A DNA stretch of 64,000 bases from an uncultured Planctomycetia bacterium (GTDB lineage Bacteria; Planctomycetota; Phycisphaerae; Phycisphaerales; SM1A02): assembly GCA_937871505.1 (NCBI GenBank), contig CALMPF010000003.1, positions 62,001-126,000 of the forward strand. Direction: 5' to 3'. The notes under the pieces were generated by a model. The model was given only the letters and a program-made list of their open reading frames with translations. It did not search any database and was not told the origin of the DNA. The position numbers and the translations under genes were made by a program. Below are positions 51,370 through 59,380 of the stretch, one piece after another. The stretch's first letter is position 1. Each line of letters opens with the position of its first letter.

Positions 51370-52701
51370 TCAGTTTCTGGCGCGGTAGCGGACGAGCCGA
51401 CGTTCCGCCTGGTCCTTCTGGCGCGGGTTCGTTGCGTTGGCGAGCGCCTCCTCGGCAAGCGCGATCGCCTGCGGGACAGCCCCCGTGTTGAAGTACGCGT
51501 CGGCGAGCAGGAGCTGCGATCCGACGTCGCCCTTGCCCACCTCGACGGCCTTCTTCGCGATCTCGATGGCCAACTCAGGGTGGAGCTTCAAGGGGTTCGT
51601 CCGCTCGCTGGTCCACATGAGCGCCATCGTCGTCAGGTTGCCGAGATCTTCCGTCGCCGCGTATCGATCGAGCAGCGTCTCCGCGACTTCCTTGGCGTCA
51701 TCGCCGAGGCCGGTGCGCAAGTAGATGACCATCATGCGATCGAGGTATGCCGGGATCCTCGACGGATAGGTCTCCTTCCACGCCGCGAGCTTGGTCAAGG
51801 CCAGCTCCGGATCGCTGTCGACGAGCCGATGCAGCTCGACGAACTCCTCCTCGGAGGCGCGGAGCATCTCGGCATCGGGTCGGACGAACGTCCCCGCCAT
51901 GATCTGGCGCACGACCTCCTCGGCCTCATCGGGGGCGCCGATGTGGACGATCGCGCCGCTGCGATCGATGACGAATGTGTTGGGGATGCCGCGCTTTCCT
52001 GCCGCGGTCATCCAGGAGTCCCACGTCTTTCGACCGTCGTCGAAGAGAACGGCGTACTCCATCTCGGGGCCCTTCGCGGCCACGAACTGCCGGACCTGCT
52101 CAATCGAGTTCTTCGGGTCTCCGGAGGTCACGCCGATGACGGCGAGGCCCTGGTCGCGATGCTCCTTCTGGAGCTTCGTCAGCCGCGGGATGACCGGCAT
52201 GCACGGGCCGCACCACGTCGCCCAGAACTCGACCAGATAGACCTTGCCGATGGGAAGCTCGCCGGTGCGGAGGATCCGGGTGTGGAACTCGGTCTCGACC
52301 TCTCCCTCGGGCAGGCCGGTGACGTACCGAGCGCCCTTGATCCACTCGCCGACGGCGAGGTTCGGGGCGCGGTCGCCGACCTTCAGCGTCGGCTGGGCGC
52401 TCGGAGGACGGACCGGGACGAGGCGCGGAGCGTCCCCCTCGGCGCCACCCGGAGCGACCGGCCGCACTGGCGTCCGCGGCGCCTCCGGGGCTCTCGGCGC
52501 GCCGGGCGATGTCGGCGGGCTCGCCGGTGGCGGGGTCACGGGCCTCGTCGGGGGCGTGGGCCGGGCCGGCGGGCTCTGTGCGATCGCGACACCGTCAGGG
52601 ACCGCGATCAGGAACGCTGCGAGCGCGGCGATCGCCGCGCCGTGGCATCGAACGCGGAAGGCGGCGCGCGACGGGCGATTCGGGCGAGTCGAGGGGAGCA
52701 T
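51370..52701 (-). CDS. TlpA-like thioredoxin-fold protein with TPR-like C-terminus
   Basis: 443 residues, exported (signal-like AAIAALAAFLIAVPDGVAIA). A Pro-rich linker of about 60 residues precedes a TlpA/ResA-type thioredoxin domain with FWATWCGPCMPVIPRL, about residues 160-175, and a GIPNTFVIDRSG segment with the cis-Pro region. The last ~180 residues are helical and TPR-like (for example LADAYFNTGAVPQAIALAEE). Such proteins reduce disulfides in the periplasm. It lies between the PAC2 and PepSY genes, about 125 bp from each. Confidence 0.87.
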   Translation of the reverse strand: MLPSTRPNRPSRAAFRVRCHGAAIAALAAFLIAVPDGVAIAQSPPARPTPPTRPVTPPPASPPTSPGAPRAPEAPRTPVRPVAPGGAEGDAPRLVPVRPPSAQPTLKVGDRAPNLAVGEWIKGARYVTGLPEGEVETEFHTRILRTGELPIGKVYLVEFWATWCGPCMPVIPRLTKLQKEHRDQGLAVIGVTSGDPKNSIEQVRQFVAAKGPEMEYAVLFDDGRKTWDSWMTAAGKRGIPNTFVIDRSGAIVHIGAPDEAEEVVRQIMAGTFVRPDAEMLRASEEEFVELHRLVDSDPELALTKLAAWKETYPSRIPAYLDRMMVIYLRTGLGDDAKEVAETLLDRYAATEDLGNLTTMALMWTSERTNPLKLHPELAIEIAKKAVEVGKGDVGSQLLLADAYFNTGAVPQAIALAEEALANATNPRQKDQAERRLVRYRARN

Positions 52702-52827
52702 GGCGGAAGTGTCCGCGCGCCGCCGGGTGGAGGCAAGCGCCGCGCTGATTCCGGCGGAGGAGCCCTGGCACTGGGCAGCCGGTGAAGCGAGCCCGCTGGA
52801 GAGCGAGGGCTGCGCGAGGACGGAGCG

Positions 52828-53889
52828 TCAGGACCCGCCCTTGCGGAAGAGATCGAGAAAGCGGTTCTCGTACTGCGGGAAGAGCCCGAGACGGTCGAGT
52901 TCGGCCTTCAGCGCCATCGCCTTCGTGCGGTCGCGATCGGCGGCCACGAAGAGCTCGTCGATCCGGCGGCGCTCCGCCGGGGAGGGGCGCTTGCGCCGAC
53001 CCGAGTCCTTTCCCGAACCGCTCGCCTGCGCCGGATCGTCCGCAGTCGCCGGCCCGTCGGGCGCAGACGGGTCGGCGGTCGGCTCGTCATCCTCTTCGTC
53101 TTCCTCCTCGTCCGACTCCGCCCCGGCGGTCATCGATGCGGCGAGCTGCGCCTGGCGCTCCATCTGATCGAGCAGCCGGACGAGCTGCGGCTCCATCGTC
53201 TCCGCCTCCCTCCCGAGCTGCGCGAGGTCGAACTCGACGCCGGCGAGCCGCTCAAACGCCTCGAGGGCTGCCTTGGCTGACTTTGGATTCGGCGCCGCCG
53301 CTGCGAAGAAGGGCATCTCGCCGAGCAGGCAGATGCCCGGGATCCCGCGGTCATTCGCCGCTGCGAGCAGGGAGCCGTTGAGCCCCGTGATGGCGCCCTG
53401 CTGAAGCAGCTCGATGCCGTTCTCGCGCATCGTCGCGAGCAGCGCGGGGCTGGTGACGGCGCCGAACACGCCGGGCTCGCCGGTGGGATGGAGCCCCGTC
53501 GCCATCGCAGCGAAGGTGACCACCTGCTCGACGCCCTGGCCTGCCGCGAGCTCGATGATCCGCTGGCAGAGGGCGAAGCCGTTGGCGGGGGGCTGGGCCT
53601 CGCCGATGAAGATGATCAGGTCGCGGCGGCCCTCGGGATCTCGCCAGAGGAAGAACATGCTCCGCGGCAGCCGTCCCGTCCGCGCGATCCCGTGCTGCAC
53701 CTCGACGTGCTCAACCGGAAAGAAGTCGCGCTCGGGGATCATGGCGAAGGGCTTCGCGTTCAGCGTCTGGGCGAGACGCGTGGCGGCGATGGCGCCGACG
53801 CCGCCCATCCCGGGCCACGCCGCGACCAGCCATGGACGGACCAGCTTGGGAGTCGCGTCGGGCGGGATGATGGGGGTGAAGTCGGTCAT
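52828..53889 (-). CDS. PAC2-family protein with acidic linker
   Basis: 353 residues from the ATG at 53889; the open frame upstream is not part of it. The first ~230 residues match the PAC2 fold: RPWLVAAWPGMGGVGAIAA, FIGEAQPPANGF, VTFAAMATGLHP and the GICLLGEMPFFAAAAPNPKS segment. A very acidic stretch (ESDEEEDEEDDEP) about residues 265-280 leads to a basic C-terminal helix region. PAC2 proteins are named for eukaryotic proteasome assembly chaperones; bacterial members without a proteasome have no settled role. None of the neighbours is a proteasome gene. Confidence 0.85.
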   Translation of the reverse strand: MTDFTPIIPPDATPKLVRPWLVAAWPGMGGVGAIAATRLAQTLNAKPFAMIPERDFFPVEHVEVQHGIARTGRLPRSMFFLWRDPEGRRDLIIFIGEAQPPANGFALCQRIIELAAGQGVEQVVTFAAMATGLHPTGEPGVFGAVTSPALLATMRENGIELLQQGAITGLNGSLLAAANDRGIPGICLLGEMPFFAAAAPNPKSAKAALEAFERLAGVEFDLAQLGREAETMEPQLVRLLDQMERQAQLAASMTAGAESDEEEDEEDDEPTADPSAPDGPATADDPAQASGSGKDSGRRKRPSPAERRRIDELFVAADRDRTKAMALKAELDRLGLFPQYENRFLDLFRKGGS

Positions 53890-54235
53890 GGGCGGAGTCC
53901 CTGGAGGTCCCGCGGGTCGCGGACGAAAGCGGCTTGGAGGCGGTCCTCGAAGCCATCGCTGGGTCGTCGAGCGCGGGCCGCGAACGCCGGGACGCAGCGC
54001 TCCTAGCATCGCGGCGTCGGTCGTCCGGCGGAGTCCGCTCGAGCGGAACAAGTCTACAGGAGCGGTCCCACGCGGTCCGCGCCCGGTTTCCGTCGGCGCG
54101 CGAGGGGTCGACCGGTCAGGACTGCGGCGACCGCGGGGCGCGCCTGCGGCGCCGGGAACTGGGTTCTGCGCCATGATCTCAGTCAACTCCATGCCGTCGT
54201 CAATGTCGTCGCCGAAGAGCCGGATCGAGCGGTCG
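53890..54235. other. Divergent spacer between PAC2 and the next rightward gene
   Basis: About 350 bp without a supported gene unless the rightward gene starts at 54173. I see no repeats, clear promoter pair or strong hairpin; the sequence is uniformly GC-rich. Confidence 0.5.
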
Positions 54236-56806
54236 ATGGAGGCCGCATCCCCGCCGTCGCGGGAATCGCGGCGATCGATCGGGTGCGTCGCCGCGCGGCA
54301 GGGGATCGGTCGCGCGCGTGCGGTGGCTGGGATCATGGCCGGCATCGTGGCCAGCATGCTGACTGGGATCGCTCCGCTCGTCGCGGCGCTCGCGGGTCCG
54401 CTGGTTCGCGGCGCCGCGGCGGACTCCCGGGTGATGCCCCAGCCGCGGCTGAGCACCCAGGAGCTCGTTGCGTGGAATCGGGAAGTCCGGGTCGTCCCGC
54501 CCGCGCTCTGGCCTGCCGTCGACGCGGCTCTCGACGAGCACCGGGAGGAGGCGTGGCAGCGAGCGGTCGAGAGCGCCGTCGCGGTGCGGCCGCTGCTTCC
54601 GGGCGGCCCGAAGGGCCCGAGTTCGCTTGCGACGATGGCTGACCTCGAGCGCATCGAGCGCCGGCTCGTCGCGCGGCTGGAGACGCAGCGGGCGCTGGAG
54701 CAGGCCTTTGCGATGCGGCTCGTCGAGCTTCTCGGTCCGGAGTCGGCCGTCGCCGTCGATCAGCTCTTCGCCGCCAGGGCGGTCGCCGTGGCGGGCGCGA
54801 TGCTGCCGAGGCACTACGACCAGCCGGCGCTTCGGGTGCCCGACATCGCCGCCCTCGCCCGCCGGCTCGATCTGGACGAGCCCGCGGTGACCGCTGCGCG
54901 CGGCCTGCGCGACGCCGCTCTGCCGGGTCTGCGAGAGAGCGCCGGACGGCTCGCGCTGGCGGTCGCCGGCTCGCGCGCGAGCAGCCCTCTGCCGGGGAAC
55001 TCCCCTCACGTCGCGCCGGAGCTCTGGAGGGAATTCAGCATCGCGCGCGATCCGCGCGTTCTTGACGGGGTCGCGGACCTGGCACGGCAGCTCGCGAGAC
55101 TGCGGCGCTCGATCGTGCAGGTCCTTCCGGCTGACTCCTTCGACCGCGCGACGGCGCTGCTCTTCTCGCAGGTCGCCGCGAGCGATGGGCTCGACCAGGC
55201 GATCTCGATGATCCGCGGCGTCGCTCTGCGGATGCGGGATCTCGACCTGCGCCAGCGGCACGCCGCGGTCCAGATCATCGATCGCGGTTCGGCCGAGCTG
55301 CGACGGATGCAGGCCGAGCACGCGCATGCAGCGGAACAGTCGCTTCGCGAGCACGGGCGCATCGAAGGGGAATCGGTGTCGGGCCTGGTCGATCGGATGG
55401 AGGAGTACGTCACCCGGGCCAAGGTCCGCTTCGGCGCCGCGATCGGGGTCTCGGGGATGGCGAAGTTCATGCGCGTGATGGAAGCGGACGCGGGTGACGC
55501 GATCGCGGCCCTCGGCGAGCTGATGGACGCCGATGCGGTCGAGTCGCTCCTGCGCGAGCTCGAGCCGGAGGTGGTCGAGTGGTGGTCGGGAAGGACGCGC
55601 TGGGATCCGCGGGCGTATGAGGTGCCGTGGAGCGACCTCGCCGAGATCGCGCCGATCGACGCTTCGTTCATCGACGGGCTGGTCGGCGAGGCGGAGCGCG
55701 AGCCGGCGGAAGCGATCCTCCAGGCCGCGGCCCAGCGCTGGCGCACCGAGGTCGCACCGCTTCAGGCGCAGGTCGTCCGCGAGCGGGATGGCTCCGACAT
55801 CGATCCTGAGAAGCTCCCCTCCCTCGAAGCGACCGAGGCATCGCGGCTTGCGAGCATGACGCGGCTCGACGAAGCGATCCGCCAGCTCGACGACTTCGTC
55901 TTCGCGTCCATCGCGGCGCTCGGCGGCGTCGATCCGTTCCTCATCGGCGAGCGCGGCCTTTCGCGCATCGCCGATCGGTATGGGCGCCGCACGCAGCTCT
56001 GGGGGTGGCACTCCGGCGACGGCGCGGTTCGTCCGGCGAACCTCGACATGGGCGCCGTCGTGGCGGCGGCGGGTCTCTCCGAGCCCGGGATCGCCCTCGC
56101 GCGGCTCGCCCTCGCGGGTCACGTCGCCGAGCTGAACGCCGCGCTTCGGGAGCGCCACGACGTCGCCATGCGCCGCGCGGCGATCGAGCGGTCGGAGCAG
56201 ATCGTGCGCAGTGCGATCTGGCGTCACCTCGGCGCGCTGCCCGAGGAGGCGCGACCGGAGATCCTGAAGCTCTACCCCGCGCTCCAGGATGCGGTCGAGG
56301 CGGGGCGGGCGGCCCTCGCCGACTCGTTCCTCCGCGCCGAGGCGCGCTGGCAGCGGGCGCTCGATTCCGCCCGGGAGGACTGGGAGCTGGTCCTCGAAGC
56401 CGGCGATCTTGCGGCGATCGAGCGGGCCTATCGCCGCGCCGCCTATCCGCGGCTTGCCTTCGACGGCCGCGACATCGGCGGGGCGTTGCGCGACGCGTCG
56501 CGGATCGCCGAGAGCGAAGAGCAGCGTGCCGAGCTGGCGGGGATCGCTGCGCGCCACGCGGCGGAGCGCGACGCGCAGCTCGCGCGGAGCGTTGCGGCGA
56601 TCGCGGCGGTTCCTTACAGCCGGGAGGATGTCGCCGGGGGTGATTGGACCTCCTGGCCCCGACAGATGATCGTCGAGAACGACGCCATGGCACGGTCGGA
56701 GATCGGCGCCCGGGCGGTCCGCGATGCAGCGCTGCTGCTCGGTGACGAGAAGCTCGCCAAGCTCTCGAGGCTGCGCGGCGTCTACGAGCGCTCCGGCTTC
56801 GACTGA
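54236..56806 (+). CDS. Large exported protein of unknown function, helical
   Basis: 856 residues from the ATG at 54236; an in-frame ATG at 54173 would add 21. The basic N-terminus is followed by a hydrophobic segment (AVAGIMAGIVASMLTGIAPL), consistent with a signal peptide or anchor. The rest is almost entirely amphipathic helix, Arg/Glu/Ala-rich, with likely coiled-coil stretches (for example around residues 400-430). I recognise no domain or catalytic motif. The head-to-head layout with the PAC2 gene may mean separate promoters. The cellulase gene follows 204 bp later on the same strand. Confidence 0.7.
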   Translation: MEAASPPSRESRRSIGCVAARQGIGRARAVAGIMAGIVASMLTGIAPLVAALAGPLVRGAAADSRVMPQPRLSTQELVAWNREVRVVPPALWPAVDAALDEHREEAWQRAVESAVAVRPLLPGGPKGPSSLATMADLERIERRLVARLETQRALEQAFAMRLVELLGPESAVAVDQLFAARAVAVAGAMLPRHYDQPALRVPDIAALARRLDLDEPAVTAARGLRDAALPGLRESAGRLALAVAGSRASSPLPGNSPHVAPELWREFSIARDPRVLDGVADLARQLARLRRSIVQVLPADSFDRATALLFSQVAASDGLDQAISMIRGVALRMRDLDLRQRHAAVQIIDRGSAELRRMQAEHAHAAEQSLREHGRIEGESVSGLVDRMEEYVTRAKVRFGAAIGVSGMAKFMRVMEADAGDAIAALGELMDADAVESLLRELEPEVVEWWSGRTRWDPRAYEVPWSDLAEIAPIDASFIDGLVGEAEREPAEAILQAAAQRWRTEVAPLQAQVVRERDGSDIDPEKLPSLEATEASRLASMTRLDEAIRQLDDFVFASIAALGGVDPFLIGERGLSRIADRYGRRTQLWGWHSGDGAVRPANLDMGAVVAAAGLSEPGIALARLALAGHVAELNAALRERHDVAMRRAAIERSEQIVRSAIWRHLGALPEEARPEILKLYPALQDAVEAGRAALADSFLRAEARWQRALDSAREDWELVLEAGDLAAIERAYRRAAYPRLAFDGRDIGGALRDASRIAESEEQRAELAGIAARHAAERDAQLARSVAAIAAVPYSREDVAGGDWTSWPRQMIVENDAMARSEIGARAVRDAALLLGDEKLAKLSRLRGVYERSGFD

Positions 56807-57010
56807 TCCAGCGCGGGGCGCCGGCTGCCGTGCGGCCTGCGGCGCGCGATCCGACGGCCGACGCCGCCGCGCCGTCGAGGGCTGCTCCGGCTTCCCGACG
56901 GCGAGCCTTCGGGGCATTGGAGGTGGTTCTCGGCCGATGTCGCGCTCGGAGCGCGGGCGCGGAGCGACTTTCTCGTTGACGAACGCTCCGCCGCGCGCAA
57001 GCTGTCGAGC

Positions 57011-59167
57011 ATGCCCACTCCCTCTTCATCCACAGCGACGGTTCCTTCGCCTCGGTGCACTCCGTCGGCCCCCCGAGCCGCGCGGCTCGCGCATCGCGGC
57101 AGGGCGCGCGGCCGCATCGGGGCGGCCACGGCCGCGGTCGCCGCCGCGGCGCTCTCGGCGCCGCTCCTCGCGTCGCCTCCGGTCGTGACGTTCATCTCCC
57201 AGTTTCCCTGGGACACCGGCTACAACGGGTCGATCACCATCGAGAACGCGTCGACCGCGCCGATCGAGAACTGGGTGCTCGTCTTCTCCGGCGGTCCGAC
57301 GTGGTCGGCGCTCTGGAATGGCGAGGGAAGCGTCGCCGGCGGCGTCTCGACGATCGTCCACCCCCTCTGGGCGCCGAGCATCCCCCCGGGCGGGGTCGCG
57401 ACGATCGGCTTCACGGGCGTCGGCGCGCTCGAGGCCAACGTGCTCGACTGCACGGTCAACGGCGAGCCCGCGATCGTCGAGTACGTCGGCGCCGTCGAGC
57501 CGCCGGTCACGCCCGCCATCGCGATCGCCGACGTCTCGATCGTGCTGGTACCCTTCGTCGATCCCGGCGAGGATCCGCCCCCGCCGATCCTCGACGGCTT
57601 CCTTTCAGCCAGCGCGAGCCAGATCGTCGACGCCGCCGGGAACCCGGTGCGGATCACGGGGATCAACTGGTTCGGCTTCGAGACCGGCACCCGCGTCGTT
57701 CACGGTCTCTGGACTCGGAACTGGCGCTCCATGCTGGAGCAGGTCAGGGACCTCGGCTTCAACACCCTGAGAATTCCCTTCTCCAACGAGATGCTCGCGC
57801 CCGGCGCGACCACCAACAGCATCAACTTCGCGCTCAATCCGGATCTCGCGGGCCTCTCGCCCATCGACGTCCTCGACGCGATCGTCGCCGAGTGCGGCGT
57901 CCTGGGGCTTCGCGTGATCCTCGACCGCCACTCGGCGCTGGCGGACAACTACTTCAACGAGGACCTCTGGTACATCCCCGGCAGCCCGACGTACACCGAG
58001 GCCCGCTGGATCGACGACTGGACGATGCTCGCCGCGCGCTACGCGGGCGATCCCACGGTCATCGGCGCCGATCTCTTCAACGAGCCGAAGCGCAGCGCCA
58101 CGTGGGGGAACTCCTCCCCGGCGACCGACTGGAACAAGGCCGCCGAGCGCTGCGCCGAGGCGATTCACGCCGTCAACCCCGACTGGCTCGTGATCATCGA
58201 GGGAGTCGAGAGCTTCGCCGGCCAATCGACGTGGTGGGGGGGCAATCTCCTCGGCGCGGCGCCCTTTCCGGTCTCGATCGCCCGGATGGACAAGCTGGTC
58301 TACTCGGCGCACGACTATCCGGCGAGCGTCTACGCGCAGCCGTGGTTCGCAGCGCCCGACTACCCGGCCAACCTCCCCGGAGTCTGGCGCAATTTCTGGG
58401 GGTGGCTCTTCGAGGAGAACGTCGCCCCGATGCTCATCGGCGAGTTCGGATCGACGCTCGGCACGCAGTCCGACCAGCTCTGGCTGTCGACCCTGATGAC
58501 CTATCTCGACGGAGACTTCGATCTGGACGGCATGAGCGACCTCGTCGGCGACCAGCGCGGCGTGAGCTGGACCTTCTGGTGCCTCAACCCCAACAGCGGA
58601 GACACCGGCGGCATCCTCAATGCGGACTGGACGACGGTGAACGCGGCGAAGCTCGCCTACCTCCAGCCCTCGCTGGCGCCCTTCATCCCGTTCGAACCGG
58701 CCCCCCCCGGAGCGACGCCGCAGGCGATGCACTTCCCCGTGACGCTCTCGTCGCCGGCGCCGTCGACGATCTCCGTCGCGTGGAACACCGTCGACGGAAC
58801 CGCGATCGCGGGCGTCGACTACGTCGGCGCCGCCGGAACGCTCCACTTCGAGCAGGGAATGTCGCTCCGCACCATCTCCGTGACCATCCCGCCGCACGTC
58901 GCGGCGATGACCCGCCAGTTCGAAGTCCATCTCAGCGCGCCTGTGGGCGCGGTCATCGCCGACGGGGTCGCCATCGGGAGCATCAAGGTGCCCTGCGCCG
59001 GCGACCTCGACGGAAGCGGCGCGGTCGACGGCGCCGATCTCGGAACGCTTCTCGGCGAATGGGGCGCGACCGGCCCGAGCGCGGCTGCCGCCGATCTCGA
59101 CGGCAGCGGCACGGTCGACGGCGCCGACCTGGGCATCCTCCTCGGCGCGTGGGGATCGTGTGGATAG
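57011..59167 (+). CDS. Modular secreted GH5 glycoside hydrolase
   Basis: 718 residues. Order: signal peptide (to about 55); a CBM2-like carbohydrate-binding domain (~57-157, with WDTGYNGSITIENAS); a GH5 domain (~195-555) with acid/base Glu358 in LFNEPK and nucleophile Glu478 in LIGEFGS, plus NTLRIPFSNE; a Calx-beta-like domain (~570-660, AGVDYVGAAGTLHF); and two dockerin-like repeats (~664-716, DLDGSGAVDGADLG and DLDGSGTVDGADLG). GH5 enzymes cut beta-linked glucans or mannans. The terminal repeats are more likely a surface or calcium-binding tail than a cellulosome docking unit. The gene ends convergent with the S46 peptidase. Confidence 0.9.
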   Translation: MPTPSSSTATVPSPRCTPSAPRAARLAHRGRARGRIGAATAAVAAAALSAPLLASPPVVTFISQFPWDTGYNGSITIENASTAPIENWVLVFSGGPTWSALWNGEGSVAGGVSTIVHPLWAPSIPPGGVATIGFTGVGALEANVLDCTVNGEPAIVEYVGAVEPPVTPAIAIADVSIVLVPFVDPGEDPPPPILDGFLSASASQIVDAAGNPVRITGINWFGFETGTRVVHGLWTRNWRSMLEQVRDLGFNTLRIPFSNEMLAPGATTNSINFALNPDLAGLSPIDVLDAIVAECGVLGLRVILDRHSALADNYFNEDLWYIPGSPTYTEARWIDDWTMLAARYAGDPTVIGADLFNEPKRSATWGNSSPATDWNKAAERCAEAIHAVNPDWLVIIEGVESFAGQSTWWGGNLLGAAPFPVSIARMDKLVYSAHDYPASVYAQPWFAAPDYPANLPGVWRNFWGWLFEENVAPMLIGEFGSTLGTQSDQLWLSTLMTYLDGDFDLDGMSDLVGDQRGVSWTFWCLNPNSGDTGGILNADWTTVNAAKLAYLQPSLAPFIPFEPAPPGATPQAMHFPVTLSSPAPSTISVAWNTVDGTAIAGVDYVGAAGTLHFEQGMSLRTISVTIPPHVAAMTRQFEVHLSAPVGAVIADGVAIGSIKVPCAGDLDGSGAVDGADLGTLLGEWGATGPSAAAADLDGSGTVDGADLGILLGAWGSCG

Positions 59168-59233
59168 GCGGCCGCGCCGAGATGGCGCGCATCTCCGCTT
59201 CGGCGCCGGCTGACCCGATCCGGTCGGCCGTCG

Positions 59234-59251
59234 CCGGAGCGGGCGCTCCGG
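59234..59251. terminator. Hairpin between convergent GH5 and S46 genes
   Basis: CCGGAGC, loop GGGC, GCTCCGG: a perfect 7-bp stem 66 bp after the GH5 stop and 129 bp before the S46 stop. No T run follows on either strand. Rho is present in this genome and may be needed. Confidence 0.45.
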
Positions 59252-59380
59252 GCTTCCGGCGGTCGCACCTTCCTCGTCTCCGAAGGTTGGTGGATCACCG
59301 GCAAACGCCCCTCGCCGACGGCGGCTCGACGACCGAGCGATCGGCTCCGCCTTCGGCGTGCCGGGCGGCGCCCGCGAAGA

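Noticed and set aside
53414-54172. Upstream part of the rightward frame before the large exported protein
   Set aside because: It overlaps the well-supported PAC2 gene on the other strand and has no family features; the signal-like region starts at 54236.
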